Shown: positions 18,764 through 29,271, numbered from the stretch's first letter. The stretch: 64,000 nucleotides of DNA from Brevibacillus massiliensis (GCF_000311785.1 NZ_HE978537.1:222779-286778); one strand, 5' to 3'. Made by a program: numbers and translations. Notes: generated by a model not told the origin, from the sequence alone.

Positions 18764-20026
18764 TCAGCTTATACTAGTTGTACGCTGAATGTCAGCACCC
18801 AGTTGTTGGAGCTGCCACTCGAGCCGTTCGTATCCACGGTCAATGTGATGTACTTGCTCAATCGTGGTAACCCCCTCGGCGCCTAAGCCGGCTAATACGA
18901 GGGCTGCTCCTGCACGCAAGTCCGTCGCTTCCACCGCAGCACCGTACAATTTATTGACGCCACGAATGAATGCAGTACCCAAATCTACATAGATAGAAGC
19001 ACCCATTCGCGTTAATTCATTGACGTGTTTGAATCTTCCTTCAAAAATGGTCTCCTTGATCATGCTTATTCCTCTGGCCTGCGCCAGAAAAACCATCATT
19101 TGGGCTTGTAGGTCGGTTGGAAAGCCGGGGAACGGTTGAGTAATGATCCGATCGATTGCACGCGGCCTGGTAGTGCTTTTAACTTCCATTATATCATGGT
19201 AGGTTTTGATTTCAACACCACAGTTGCGGGCAATCTCGATTAATGCTGTCAAGTGTTCCGGCATGGTATTGGTCAGCTGAATATGGCCCTGCGCCACGCC
19301 AACCGCAAGCACGTGAGTGCCGGTGACAATCCGGTCGGGAATGATGCGATAGCTGACCGTCCGCAGGCGGGGAACACCCACGATCTCGATCGTATCCGAG
19401 CCGGCCCCGCGTACCCTCGCCCCCATCGCATTGAGGAAGCTTTGCAAATCGACAATCTCCGGCTCGCGGGCTGCGTTGCAAATCCGGGTCGTGCCCTTGG
19501 CCAAAACGGCAGCCATCATGAGATTTTCTGTTGCCCCTACACTGGGGAAAGAGAGAAAGATGTTGTTTCCACGAAGCTGTTTTGTACGAAAAGTGGTATA
19601 CCCATCAACCTCTTCAATTTTCGCGCCAAGCGCTGTTAACCCGGAAAGGTGTAGATCAATCCGCCGCTCCCCGATGACGCAGCCACCGGGGCGGGAAATG
19701 GTCACTTCACCAAACCGCGAAAGGAGTGGCCCCATCAAGAAAATCGAAGAGCGCATCAACCCCATCAGATCATCCGGAACATGCGTGACAGAAATGGAAG
19801 TCGTATCCACACTGACACATCCGTCTACATGGCTGGCTTTCGCACCGAGGGCTGTCAATATTTGTAACATTACATCAATATCTTTTAAATGCGGGACGTC
19901 GTAGATGTGAAATTGCCCCTCCCCAAGTACAGTGGCTGCCAGTATGGGAAGGGCCGCATTTTTAGCACCTTGAATGCGAAGCGATCCGGACAGAGGTCTT
20001 CCACCTTCGATAGTAAAAGTTTCCAA
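18764..20026 (-). CDS. murA: UDP-N-acetylglucosamine 1-carboxyvinyltransferase
   Basis: MurA makes the first committed peptidoglycan precursor by moving enolpyruvate from PEP to UDP-GlcNAc. The catalytic Cys, the target of fosfomycin, is in RPGGCVIGERRIDLHL near residue 115. The substrate-binding start (GGRPLSGSLRIQGAKNAALP) is present. It has 420 residues, normal. In this cluster it lies between murB and divIB, a position that B. subtilis lacks. Its start follows the murB stop by 15 bases. Confidence 0.96.
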   Translation of the reverse strand: METFTIEGGRPLSGSLRIQGAKNAALPILAATVLGEGQFHIYDVPHLKDIDVMLQILTALGAKASHVDGCVSVDTTSISVTHVPDDLMGLMRSSIFLMGPLLSRFGEVTISRPGGCVIGERRIDLHLSGLTALGAKIEEVDGYTTFRTKQLRGNNIFLSFPSVGATENLMMAAVLAKGTTRICNAAREPEIVDLQSFLNAMGARVRGAGSDTIEIVGVPRLRTVSYRIIPDRIVTGTHVLAVGVAQGHIQLTNTMPEHLTALIEIARNCGVEIKTYHDIMEVKSTTRPRAIDRIITQPFPGFPTDLQAQMMVFLAQARGISMIKETIFEGRFKHVNELTRMGASIYVDLGTAFIRGVNKLYGAAVEATDLRAGAALVLAGLGAEGVTTIEQVHHIDRGYERLEWQLQQLGADIQRTTSIS

Positions 20027-20041
20027 ACTTTCACCTCCGTG

Positions 20042-20947
20042 TTACCCCTCGCCCACCACCAGTACTTCCGGATGCAAGTCGATGCCATCTCTCTCTTTAA
20101 TCGTTTTTCTGACATGCTCCATCAGGGTGAGGACGTCGGTAGCCAAGGCACCCCCACGATTGACGATGAAATTGGCGTGAATCTCCGAGATTTGTGCTCT
20201 TCCGTAACTGAATCCCTTCAGGCCTGCCGCTTCGATCAACCGACCGGCGTGATCTCCGGGGGGATTGCGAAATACACTTCCTGCGCAGGGCATCGTCAAA
20301 GGCTGTGTCTGACGGCGGCGATTCTTGTAGGAAGCCAAAGTAGCGGCTATCTTTTTGCGATCACCTGTACGCAGTTGGAATACCGCCTCGAGCACGACGC
20401 CTTTCTTTGCCTGCAACAGCGACGTGCGATAACTAAACTCCATTTCCTCGTTAGTCAACACCTTCGTTTCGCCGTCTTCAAAGAGGACTTCGGCTTCTTT
20501 AAGAATACGTGAAAGATCTGATCCATGGGCCCCTGCATTCATGTACACGGCTCCGCCAACCGTACCTGGAATCCCGCCGGCAAACTCCAATCCTGTCAAC
20601 CCCATTTTGCCCGTCTCAACCGTCAAGCGAACCATGGAATATCCGGCACCAACACGCACCTCTTCACCCTTAAACTCACAGTGACTTAAGCCCTCAGTCA
20701 CTTTGAACACGACTCCGCGAATCCCTCCATCCCTCACTAGAAGGTTGGAGCCGCGTCCAATTACACTCCACGGGAGGCCGTGACGATTGACAATCTGTAC
20801 TGCTGCAATGATGGACGCTTTGTCTTTCGGCTGGATTAACAAGTCTGCCGGACCGCCGATTCGCCAAGTCGTATGGTTGGCAAGAGGTTCATTGACTAAC
20901 ACTTTACCAACATCGGCTCGTATCAACTCTTCTGCAATCTCTTTCAT
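20042..20947 (-). CDS. murB: UDP-N-acetylenolpyruvoylglucosamine reductase
   Basis: MurB is the FAD enzyme that reduces enolpyruvyl-UDP-GlcNAc to UDP-MurNAc. Key motifs are VIGRGSNLLVRDGG for FAD binding, the GIPGTVGGAVYMNAGAHG segment and the active-site GSVFRNPPGDHAG near residue 225. The ATG at 20947 has AGGAGG seven bases upstream. It has 302 residues and is of the shorter Gram-positive type. Confidence 0.96.
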   Translation of the reverse strand: MKEIAEELIRADVGKVLVNEPLANHTTWRIGGPADLLIQPKDKASIIAAVQIVNRHGLPWSVIGRGSNLLVRDGGIRGVVFKVTEGLSHCEFKGEEVRVGAGYSMVRLTVETGKMGLTGLEFAGGIPGTVGGAVYMNAGAHGSDLSRILKEAEVLFEDGETKVLTNEEMEFSYRTSLLQAKKGVVLEAVFQLRTGDRKKIAATLASYKNRRRQTQPLTMPCAGSVFRNPPGDHAGRLIEAAGLKGFSYGRAQISEIHANFIVNRGGALATDVLTLMEHVRKTIKERDGIDLHPEVLVVGEG

Positions 20948-21043
20948 CTTCGAACCTCCTGACACAAATGCTAGGTAGGAACCTGAGTCTTATCACGTGT
21001 TTGCTTCATACTATGCGGCCGCCTACAACGGCGTGACAGACGC

Positions 21044-22150
21044 CTAGCGGCCGGGAGCGCACAGGTTTCTGAGCAGGCGGCTGATGTCGCGGGCGGCGTC
21101 CGGCTTCCCGAGCGAGAGCGAGCTTGCGTGCATCGTCTGCCAGCGCTCATCGCTTAGCAAAATGGCGGCCAGCGCCTGCTCCAGCGTCTTCCCTGAAAGT
21201 TCACTCTCCAGGAGGACAGCAGCTGCACCCGATCGTTCCAGACCCCGGGCATTCTTCTCCTGATGGTTGTTTGTCACATACGGAGATGGTATCAAAATGG
21301 CGGGGATGCCGAGCGCTGTCAATTCGGCCAGCGTCGATGCACCTGCACGTCCAACGATCACATGGGTTGCCGCCAAGACATCCGGCATGTTGTGTATAAA
21401 CGGCAGCACTGACACATTGCCAGGCAGCTCCCCTCTTTCCCTTACAGCCGCGGAAATACGGTCATAATGGACCTCTCCGGTAACGTATACAAAATGATAA
21501 CCAGTATATGTCGACAGGACGGGGATAAGTTCTAGGGTAGCATCATTAATAGCTTTCGCCCCCCGGCTTCCGCCGACGATCAGGACAATGCGCTTCCCAT
21601 CCGGCACTCCGAGAGATTTCCGGCCCGCCTGCGGGTTGCCGTGAAGCACTTCAGTCGCGCAAGGATTGCCCGTAAAGACGGCCTTTTCCCGCGGAAAAGA
21701 GTCCAGCGAGTCCGCAAACGAGACGGCTACCTTGTCCGAAAAACGGGCCAAAAAGCTGTTCGTCAAACCGGGAACGGCATTTTGCTCGTGAATCAGCGTC
21801 GGAATGCCGAGGCGGGCTGCCGCATAGACGACCGGCCCGCAGACGTAGCCGCCTGTTCCAACCACGACATCGGGCTTCCACTCGCGCAGGATCTCTTTGG
21901 ACCGCCCCACCGCGCGAACGAATTTCCACGCTGTCCGCAGGTTTTCCCACGTCAGCTTCCGCTTGAGCCCGGCGATGTCGATCGCTTCAAACGGGATGCC
22001 CTGCCTCGGCACCAGTTTGGCTTCGAGGCCGGTGCCCGAACCGATATACAAAAAGCTAGCCTGCGGTTCCTGACGCAAAATTTCTTTTGCTACCGCAAGC
22101 GCTGGATAAATGTGTCCGCCTGTACCTCCACCGGTCAGGACGACGCGCAT
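21044..22150 (-). CDS. murG: Lipid II synthase MurG
   Basis: MurG adds GlcNAc to lipid I on the inner face of the membrane. The N-terminal glycine-rich loop TGGGTGGHIYPALAVA, the middle GGSRGAKAIN and the C-terminal GRAGASTLAELTALGIPAILIPSP are the usual donor and acceptor sites. The ATG at 22150 follows AGGTGATGA. It has 368 residues. The spoVE-murG-murB order is as in Bacillus. Confidence 0.97.
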   Translation of the reverse strand: MRVVLTGGGTGGHIYPALAVAKEILRQEPQASFLYIGSGTGLEAKLVPRQGIPFEAIDIAGLKRKLTWENLRTAWKFVRAVGRSKEILREWKPDVVVGTGGYVCGPVVYAAARLGIPTLIHEQNAVPGLTNSFLARFSDKVAVSFADSLDSFPREKAVFTGNPCATEVLHGNPQAGRKSLGVPDGKRIVLIVGGSRGAKAINDATLELIPVLSTYTGYHFVYVTGEVHYDRISAAVRERGELPGNVSVLPFIHNMPDVLAATHVIVGRAGASTLAELTALGIPAILIPSPYVTNNHQEKNARGLERSGAAAVLLESELSGKTLEQALAAILLSDERWQTMHASSLSLGKPDAARDISRLLRNLCAPGR

Positions 22151-22179
22151 ATTCATCACCTATTTTCCAAACTTCCGAA

Positions 22180-23271
22180 TTAGCGAGAGAAGCGCGAGAT
22201 GTTGAGCAGCACCCCCATCCCAGTCAGCACCAACGTCAGGGACGACCCCCCGTAGCTGAGAAACGGCAGCGTGATTCCGGTTACCGGGAACATGCCGGTC
22301 ACGACCCCGACGTTGATGATCACTTGTACGGCGATGGTGCCGATAATTCCCAGCGCCAAAAGGTTGCCGAACAGATCAGGGGCGGTGATCGCTACCCGCA
22401 TGCCGCGCCACAACAAGAGCAGGAAGAGCAGGAGGACGAAGGTCCCTCCGATAAACCCCAACTCTTCGGCAATAATCGAAAAGATAAAGTCGTTATACGG
22501 TTCCGGCAGGTAGGCAAACTTCTGCCGGCTTTGGCCCAAGCCGAGTCCGAAGAGTCCGCCGGGACCGATCGCGTAGAGCGATTGGATGATCTGATAGCCG
22601 GCGCCGCGCGGATCGCTCCACGGGTCGATGAAGGCGGTAATCCGGTCCATGCGGTAAGGAGCGGAGATAACCAGCCCGGCGAATCCGACCAACCCGAGGA
22701 AGGCAAAAAAGAGGTAGTGGCTGATCCGCGCACCGGCGGCAAAAATCATCAGGATCGCAGCCCCCATCAAAACCGTTCCGGTCCCCAGGTCGGGCTGCAG
22801 CATGATCAGGCCAAAGCAGACCACCGGGATGGCCAGGGCGGGCATCAACCCTTTGCGAAACAGCACGATCTCCTTCTGACGGTCAGAGAGCCACCTGGCG
22901 AGAAAGGCGACCACGCCAAATTTGGCAAACTCCCCCGGCTGAATGCCGAACGAACCGATGCCAAGCCAGCTTTTGGAGCCGTTCACCTCGATCCCGACCA
23001 GCAAAACCACCACCAAGAGCCCGATGCTGGCCATGTACCCGACCTTCGCCCATTTCTTCCAGACCCAGTAATCGATGTTCATCATGATGTACATCGCAGT
23101 AATCCCGAGCAGGGCGAAGATTATCTGACGCTTGACAAAATAGTAAGGGTCGTGCAAGATGTTCTCCGCGAAAACCGCACTGGCGCTGTATACCATCACG
23201 ATGCCGATTCCGAGCAGGCAGAGCGTTGCAAAGAGAATTACGAAGTCAGGAGCAGTACGTACCTTCGTCAT
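22180..23271 (-). CDS. spoVE: SEDS-family glycosyltransferase SpoVE/FtsW
   Basis: This is a polytopic SEDS peptidoglycan polymerase (363 residues, about ten helices). GGSKSWLGIGSFGIQPGEFAK (here NGSKSWLGIG) and the C-terminal PFLSYGGSSL loop are diagnostic. The catalytic-type Asp is in PWSDPRGAGYQ. Its position between murD and murG matches spoVE, which makes spore cortex wall with SpoVD. As I see no separate ftsW here, the division enzyme is probably encoded elsewhere. Confidence 0.93.
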   Translation of the reverse strand: MTKVRTAPDFVILFATLCLLGIGIVMVYSASAVFAENILHDPYYFVKRQIIFALLGITAMYIMMNIDYWVWKKWAKVGYMASIGLLVVVLLVGIEVNGSKSWLGIGSFGIQPGEFAKFGVVAFLARWLSDRQKEIVLFRKGLMPALAIPVVCFGLIMLQPDLGTGTVLMGAAILMIFAAGARISHYLFFAFLGLVGFAGLVISAPYRMDRITAFIDPWSDPRGAGYQIIQSLYAIGPGGLFGLGLGQSRQKFAYLPEPYNDFIFSIIAEELGFIGGTFVLLLFLLLLWRGMRVAITAPDLFGNLLALGIIGTIAVQVIINVGVVTGMFPVTGITLPFLSYGGSSLTLVLTGMGVLLNISRFSR

Positions 23272-23319
23272 TGCAAGCCATCCTTTCTTGCACCGCCCCG
23301 ACTTGGCGAAGGGACGGAC

Positions 23320-24690
23320 TTATAGGCTTGTTTTCAGTCTATGCACGCTATTTTTAAACATGCTCCCCCGCACTTCAAATGACGGGAACATATCCCAACT
23401 TGCACAGGCAGGACTAAGCAGTACGACGTCGCCTTCCTGTGCCAGTCCGGCAGCGGCGCTGACGGCCTCATCCACAGTATCGACGCGAACGGACTGGCTG
23501 ATTCCTGCTTCCCCGGCCCGCGCAAGCAAAATATCCGCCGTCTGGCCGTACGTGACGATCGCCTTTACATGCTTCCTTAGAACGGGCACCAGTTCGCGAA
23601 AGTCGATCCCCCGGTCCAATCCCCCGGCGATCAGCACAACCGGCTGCCTAAAGACGCCGATCGATCGGCTGCAGGCTTCCGGGTTGGTCGCTTTGGAATC
23701 ATTGTAATACTTCACACCGGCAATTTCATCGACGTATTCCAGACGATGCTCCACTCCTTGAAAGCGGGACAACACCCTGGCGATTGCCGCATCGTCTGCA
23801 CCTGCCAGCTTGCTGATCGCGATCGCCGCAAGCGCATTTTCCAAATTATGAACACCTGGCAGGGCAACATCGGCTGCTGCCATAATCTCCGTCGGCTCGC
23901 CGCCCGCTTCCTTGAACAAGATTCGCCCGTTCTGGACGAATGCGCCTGCCGACACCGGCTGCGTTCGGCTGAAATAGTAGATCCTGGCTGGCAGGTGAAG
24001 TCCGAATTCCCTTACCTCTGCCTGATCGTAGGAGAGAACCGCGCAGTCTTCCGCTGTTTGATTGGCGAACAGCTTCGCTTTGCTGGCCCGGTAATCCTGC
24101 ACCGTATGGTGGTAGTCGAGATGCGCCTGATACAAGTTCAGCAGGGCGCCGATTCGCGGTCGAAACGAGATCGTCCCCTTCAGCTGAAAGCTGCTTAACT
24201 CCGCTACCAGCCATTGGTCGGCTGTGACGGCTTCCGCCAATTCGCAGAGCACGGTTCCGATATTGCCGCCGACTTTGGCGTCGATCCCGGCCTCTGCCAG
24301 CATCAGACCGACGAGGGTAGTCGTCGTCGTCTTCCCGTTGGAACCGGTAATGCCGATCAGCGGCGCTTTGGACAATTGGTACGCCAGCTCTACCTCAGTC
24401 ATCACTGGGATCCCCAGTTCCAACGCTCTGGCGACCGGTTTTGCTTCGTAGGGGATGCCCGGATTTTTGACGACGAGGTCAACACCCGCATCGATCAGAT
24501 CCTCCGGATGTCCGTCCGTAATGACGCGAATGCCGAGCGCTTCCAGTTCCTCTGCCCCGATTGCTTGTTCGCGCGGTTTTTGGTCGTTCACCACGACCTT
24601 AGCACCAAAGCGGTGAAGCAGTTTTGCAACTGCCACACCGCTTTTGGCCAGGCCCAAAACGACTGCGCGTTTGTCTCGATAATATTCCAT
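23320..24690 (-). CDS. murD: UDP-N-acetylmuramoylalanine-D-glutamate ligase
   Basis: MurD adds D-glutamate to UDP-MurNAc-L-Ala. The ATP loop GITGSNGKTTTTTL is near residue 115, with the Mur ligase motifs NLYQAHLDYH and YNDSKATNPEA. It has 456 residues. The start is one base after the mraY stop, with GAGGTGG upstream. Confidence 0.97.
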   Translation of the reverse strand: MEYYRDKRAVVLGLAKSGVAVAKLLHRFGAKVVVNDQKPREQAIGAEELEALGIRVITDGHPEDLIDAGVDLVVKNPGIPYEAKPVARALELGIPVMTEVELAYQLSKAPLIGITGSNGKTTTTTLVGLMLAEAGIDAKVGGNIGTVLCELAEAVTADQWLVAELSSFQLKGTISFRPRIGALLNLYQAHLDYHHTVQDYRASKAKLFANQTAEDCAVLSYDQAEVREFGLHLPARIYYFSRTQPVSAGAFVQNGRILFKEAGGEPTEIMAAADVALPGVHNLENALAAIAISKLAGADDAAIARVLSRFQGVEHRLEYVDEIAGVKYYNDSKATNPEACSRSIGVFRQPVVLIAGGLDRGIDFRELVPVLRKHVKAIVTYGQTADILLARAGEAGISQSVRVDTVDEAVSAAAGLAQEGDVVLLSPACASWDMFPSFEVRGSMFKNSVHRLKTSL

Positions 24691-24691
24691 G

Positions 24692-25657
24692 TCAGCGAAC
24701 CACCTCTAAGTAAACACCTAATCCGGCGAATACCATCGCAACCAGCCAAAAGGTCACGACAACACGCCACTCGGACCAGCCGGTCAGCTCGAAGTGATGG
24801 TGCAGCGGACTCATGCGAAAAATCCGCTTGCCTCTCGTCTTGAACGAAACGACCTGCAGAATGACAGAGAGCGTCTCCACCACGAATACTCCACCGATCA
24901 CCGCCAAAAGCAGTTCCGTCTTGGTCATGATGGCGACACCTGCCAACGCTCCGCCCAGTGCCAAGGATCCGGTATCGCCCATGAACACGCGGGCCGGATG
25001 GGCGTTGAAGACGAGAAATCCGAGTACTGCCCCCACGATTGCGGCGCTGAAAATGGCAGTGTCCGCTTTGCCCAGCATCCAGGCGATGATCGCATAGGCT
25101 CCGAAGGCGATCGCTCCGGTTCCAGCCAAGAGTCCGTCCAGGCCGTCCGTGATGTTGACAGCGTTTGTCGTGCCGACAAACAGAAAGACGAGAAAGGGAA
25201 AATACAGCCATCCCAGGTGAATGTCCCAGGGGGTGCCCGGCACGTGCAGGCTGGTATCGTGCCCCATCGTGATCAGCAATGCGTAGGCGAGGATCGCCAG
25301 CAGAATTTGGGCGAGAAATTTTTGTTTCGCCGTCAGGCCGAGATTCCGCTTTTTGTTAATCTTGATAAAATCATCTAAAAAGCCAATGAGTCCATACCCC
25401 AAGGTAACGAGCATCAGAAAGAAGATCTCCATCGACAGATTGGCAAATTTGAGCACTGTAAAGATCAGAGCAAGCATAATGATCGTACCGCCCATCGTCG
25501 GCGTTCCCGCTTTTTTTTGATGGGACTTGGGTCCCTCTACGCGGATGCTTTGGCCGAATTTCATCCGGCGCAGCACCGGAATAAACAGCGGGCCCACCAG
25601 GACGGCGATCAGAGATGCAGCGATTATCGTAATGATAAGTACGTTGTCAAAGAGCAT
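24692..25657 (-). CDS. mraY: Phospho-N-acetylmuramoyl-pentapeptide transferase
   Basis: MraY moves phospho-MurNAc-pentapeptide to undecaprenyl phosphate to make lipid I. It is an integral membrane protein (321 residues, about ten helices) with [15 protein letters not shown] and NITDGLDGL as active-site motifs. AGGAGGTTATGGC precedes the ATG. Confidence 0.97.
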   Translation of the reverse strand: MLFDNVLIITIIAASLIAVLVGPLFIPVLRRMKFGQSIRVEGPKSHQKKAGTPTMGGTIIMLALIFTVLKFANLSMEIFFLMLVTLGYGLIGFLDDFIKINKKRNLGLTAKQKFLAQILLAILAYALLITMGHDTSLHVPGTPWDIHLGWLYFPFLVFLFVGTTNAVNITDGLDGLLAGTGAIAFGAYAIIAWMLGKADTAIFSAAIVGAVLGFLVFNAHPARVFMGDTGSLALGGALAGVAIMTKTELLLAVIGGVFVVETLSVILQVVSFKTRGKRIFRMSPLHHHFELTGWSEWRVVVTFWLVAMVFAGLGVYLEVVR

Positions 25658-25703
25658 GCCATAACCTCCTTTCTTGATGTGTTCGCCCGTTCAACACCAC
25701 CCG

Positions 25704-27185
25704 TCACTTTTTTGGATGCAGCGCAGCGATTGCTTCGCGAGCTGCTTCCCGATCGTCAAACGGCAGCACCTGACCCTTGATAATCTGGTAAGTCTCGTGG
25801 CCTTTGCCGGCGATTAAAATCACATCGTCGGCGCCAGCCCGGCCGACAGCGTAAGCGATCGCTTCCCTTCGGTCCGGCAGGCTGAGGTAGCGGCTGGCAG
25901 GCACACTCGCAAGACCCGCAACCATGTCGGCGATGATTGCTTCCGGATCTTCCGAGCGCGGGTTATCTGAAGTTAAGACGGTAAGATCAGCGTATTTTGT
26001 TGCAATTTGCGCCATAATCGGGCGCTTGCCCCTGTCCCGGTCGCCGCCGCACCCGACGACGCAAAAAACCCTTCCCCGGGCGAATTCCTTGATCGTGGTC
26101 AAGGCGTTTTCCAAACTGTCCGGTGTATGGGAGTAATCCACCAAAACCGTGAAATCCTGGCCGGCCTTGACCGCTTCGAAGCGGCCGCTGACTCCTTCAA
26201 CGGCCTCGAGCGCCTCCTTGATATCGGCGAGCGAAATCCCTTCCACCAGGGCTGCCGTCAACGCCGCCAGGGCATTGTAGACGTTGAACTTGCCCATCAA
26301 GCGCAGGCAAAGCTTTACGTCTCCGGCGAAGGTGCGCGCGGTGAAGGAAACCCCGCCGCTCGTCAGCTTGATCTCTTCCGCCCGCACGTCAGCGGGCTGA
26401 TCAATCCCGTATGTAAGCACGCGTGCCGCGGTGGCCCGGGCAAACTGTGCAGAGACCGGATCGTCCGCGTTCAGCACGGCAGTCTTTGGCGAATCGTGAC
26501 GATAGCGATTGCCGAGCTGGGCAAACAACAGCGATTTGGCCGCAGCGTACTTCTCCATCGTCTGGTGGTAGTCGAGGTGGTCCTGCGTCAAATTGGTGAA
26601 GACAGCCGTGTGGAAGTCAACCCCCCAGACCCGCCCCATATCGAGCGCGTGGGAAGAGACCTCCATAATCGCGTATTCCGTATGCGCATCCAGCATGCGC
26701 CGGAAGCTTTTTTGCAGGAACAGTGCATCGGGTGTCGTGTTTTTCAGCTCTTCACTGACGTCTCCGATCCGCATATGTATCGTGCCGATCAGACCTGTGC
26801 GTTTTTGCCTGTGACGCAAAATGTGATCCAACAAGTGAGTCGTCGTCGTTTTTCCATTTGTGCCCGTTACCCCGATCACTTTCAAGGCTGCAGTGGGCGA
26901 CCCGTAAAACTTGTCGGCGATCATGGCTGCAGCCCGGCGGGTATCGGGAACAACCGCCACGGTTCCGTCGAGGTTTAATTCTCTTTCCGCCAGGACCGCA
27001 GCGGCTCCCTGCTGCATGGCCTGCTGTGCAAACGCATGCCCGTCTACCGTAAACCCCGACAGACAGACAAACAAATCTCCCGGACGTACCTCGCGAGAAT
27101 CAGCCGTTATGCCCGTAATCGCGACCTGATCGTCGCCCGATATCCGAACTGGCAACAGCGGTGCAAGTAAATTCCTCAGTTGCAT
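25704..27185 (-). CDS. murE: UDP-MurNAc-tripeptide synthetase (meso-diaminopimelate-adding)
   Basis: MurE adds the third residue to the peptidoglycan stem peptide. The ATP loop is GVTGTNGKTTTTHL. The motif DNPR in TSDNPRSEDP marks meso-diaminopimelate specificity, as against lysine enzymes. The frame can be read back to 27422, but the ATG at 27185 gives the family N-terminus (MQLRNLL); it has GGGGTG eight bases upstream. It has 493 residues. A gap of 91 bases separates it from spoVD. Confidence 0.95.
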   Translation of the reverse strand: MQLRNLLAPLLPVRISGDDQVAITGITADSREVRPGDLFVCLSGFTVDGHAFAQQAMQQGAAAVLAERELNLDGTVAVVPDTRRAAAMIADKFYGSPTAALKVIGVTGTNGKTTTTHLLDHILRHRQKRTGLIGTIHMRIGDVSEELKNTTPDALFLQKSFRRMLDAHTEYAIMEVSSHALDMGRVWGVDFHTAVFTNLTQDHLDYHQTMEKYAAAKSLLFAQLGNRYRHDSPKTAVLNADDPVSAQFARATAARVLTYGIDQPADVRAEEIKLTSGGVSFTARTFAGDVKLCLRLMGKFNVYNALAALTAALVEGISLADIKEALEAVEGVSGRFEAVKAGQDFTVLVDYSHTPDSLENALTTIKEFARGRVFCVVGCGGDRDRGKRPIMAQIATKYADLTVLTSDNPRSEDPEAIIADMVAGLASVPASRYLSLPDRREAIAYAVGRAGADDVILIAGKGHETYQIIKGQVLPFDDREAAREAIAALHPKK

Positions 27186-27276
27186 GACAGAGGCACCCCA
27201 TTTTCCAACTAGTATAGACAAAAGCCTGGCGGTTTCAAAACCGGAATGACTTCCTCTACGAAATTTCATTTTATAG

Positions 27277-29196
27277 CTAATTGGATGTTTTGTCACCAAG
27301 GTAGATACGAATTTTTGAACCTTCTTGGACTTTTTCTCCCGCGGCAGGAGATTGCTTGACGATGTAGGAGCCCTCACCCGCCACGTCGAGCGGCAGCGTG
27401 TAATAGGAGCCGGCGACTTCATCGATCTTCATGCCCAAAAGGTTCGGCACCTCTACGTATTGGCTGTCTCCGTACCTGTACTCGCGTTCGATCTGCCCTT
27501 CGCGTTTGGGCACCTTCATGTACTGCAAGGCGGATTCCAGTATGTTTCGCACCAACGGAGCCGTGACCGTGCTGGCAAACGCTGCTGTCTTCGGGTTGTC
27601 GACAGCGACGTAGACGAGGATTTTCGGATCGTCGGCCGGGGCAAATCCGATGAAGGAGACGATGAACTCGCTCGCCGAGTAGCCGCCGCCTTTCGCCTTC
27701 TGCGCCGTACCGGTCTTGCCGCCGACCCGGTAGCCTTCGATAAAGGCGTTGCGCCCTGTCCCTTTGGCGACGACGCTCTCTAATGCGTAGCGCACCTTTG
27801 CCGAGGTCTCCGGCGTGATCACCTGCCTGACTTCGACCGGCTCCGTGCGGCCGACGACACTGTGCGTAACGCCGTCGCGCCACTCCTTGGCAATGTACGG
27901 CTTCAGCAGTTTGCCGCCGTTGATCGCCGCGGCGACTGCCGCCATTTGCTGGATCGGCGTCACGGAAACGCCCTGGCCGAAAGAGGTCGTCCCCAGTTCG
28001 ACCGGGCCGACGCGATTTAGCTTAAACATGACACCGTTTTCTTCGCCGTTTAAATCGATGCCGGTCTTGTGGCCGAACCCAAATTTGTCGATGTAGCTAA
28101 ACAGCCGTTCCTTGCCCAGCCGCTGGCCCATGGTGACAAACCCGGGGTTGCAGGAGTTTTCGACGACTTCCAGCATCGTCTCCTGGCCGTGCCCCTGCCG
28201 CTTCCAGCAGCGCAGCCTGGCGCCGGCGACCATGATGTACCCTGGGTCGTAAAAACCTTCATCCAAACTGACGACTCCTTCGTTGAGCGCGGCGGCAAGG
28301 GTCACGATCTTAAAAGTGGACCCGGGCTCAAACGTTTTCCAGATCGGCAGGTTGCGGTTGTAGATTTCCTGCGGCACGTCCTTGTAGGAGGACGGGTCAT
28401 AGGTGGGACGGCTGGCCATTCCCAGAATCTCGCCGGTATTCGGGTCCATCGCGATCGCCAGCGCGTCATCGGCCAGGAAGGTGACCATCGCCTGGTCCAG
28501 CTCCCGCTCCAGAAAGCGCTGAATGTTGCTGTCGATCGTCAGGTACATGTCCATTCCGTTAATCGGCGGTACGTAGGTATCCGATTCGCCCGGCATCAAG
28601 CGGCCTCTCGCGTCCGAGGGAAACGACACGTGGCCGTCCGTCCCTTTTAAAAACTGATCATAGATGCGTTCCAAGCCGGTCAGACCCTGATTATCAATTC
28701 CGGTAAAGCCCAAGACATGGGAGGCAAACGCGCCTTCCGGATAAAAGCGCTTGGAGTCCTCCGCCACCTGAATCCCCGGCAGGGCCAGCTTCTGGATCTC
28801 CCGGGCCTTCTCTTCGGAAATCTTTCGACCGCCGGGCACACGCCGGATCAATGCCCGCTTGGTGATTTCCTGATAAATTTTATCTTCGTTTTCTCCGAGG
28901 ATGACGGCCAATTGCTTCGCTGTAGACTTGGGATCTTTAATCTGAGCCGGGATGGCCCATACGGAAGGAACGCTGATGTTCGTGACCAGCACATTTCCGT
29001 TTCTGTCCAATATTTTCCCTCTCTGGGCAATAAAGGGGATGTTTCGCCCCCACAATTTTCCCGCTTCATCCTGAAGCCACTGCCCCTGGGCCAGTTGGAC
29101 GTAGCCAAGCCGTGTAATCAAGGAAGCATACAATACGGTTCCGATGATGAGAGCGATGAAGATGCGGCGTCGTACGGTTACATTGGATACCCGCAC
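27277..29196 (-). CDS. spoVD: Sporulation-specific class B penicillin-binding protein SpoVD
   Basis: This transpeptidase makes spore cortex peptidoglycan with SpoVE. One N-terminal membrane helix, the dimerisation domain and the transpeptidase domain with STFK (GSTFKIVTLAA), SCN (ENSCNPGF) and KTGT (GGKTGTAQ) motifs are intact. One C-terminal PASTA domain (VEVPNLLGMKIDEVAGSYY) is present, as in SpoVD. It has 639 residues. It follows pbpB directly, as in Bacillus. Confidence 0.95.
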   Translation of the reverse strand: MRVSNVTVRRRIFIALIIGTVLYASLITRLGYVQLAQGQWLQDEAGKLWGRNIPFIAQRGKILDRNGNVLVTNISVPSVWAIPAQIKDPKSTAKQLAVILGENEDKIYQEITKRALIRRVPGGRKISEEKAREIQKLALPGIQVAEDSKRFYPEGAFASHVLGFTGIDNQGLTGLERIYDQFLKGTDGHVSFPSDARGRLMPGESDTYVPPINGMDMYLTIDSNIQRFLERELDQAMVTFLADDALAIAMDPNTGEILGMASRPTYDPSSYKDVPQEIYNRNLPIWKTFEPGSTFKIVTLAAALNEGVVSLDEGFYDPGYIMVAGARLRCWKRQGHGQETMLEVVENSCNPGFVTMGQRLGKERLFSYIDKFGFGHKTGIDLNGEENGVMFKLNRVGPVELGTTSFGQGVSVTPIQQMAAVAAAINGGKLLKPYIAKEWRDGVTHSVVGRTEPVEVRQVITPETSAKVRYALESVVAKGTGRNAFIEGYRVGGKTGTAQKAKGGGYSASEFIVSFIGFAPADDPKILVYVAVDNPKTAAFASTVTAPLVRNILESALQYMKVPKREGQIEREYRYGDSQYVEVPNLLGMKIDEVAGSYYTLPLDVAGEGSYIVKQSPAAGEKVQEGSKIRIYLGDKTSN

Positions 29197-29271
29197 AGCA
29201 CAGCCCCCCTTACGAACAAGAATAGGTTTGTCTCTACCTACCCTATTCGCAGGGGGGTGGGGTTAGAACTG

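Noticed and set aside
22087..23325. 412-codon frame antisense to spoVE
   Set aside because: The translation is rich in His, Asp, Gln and Pro with no hydrophobic core, as expected for the reverse of a membrane-protein gene.
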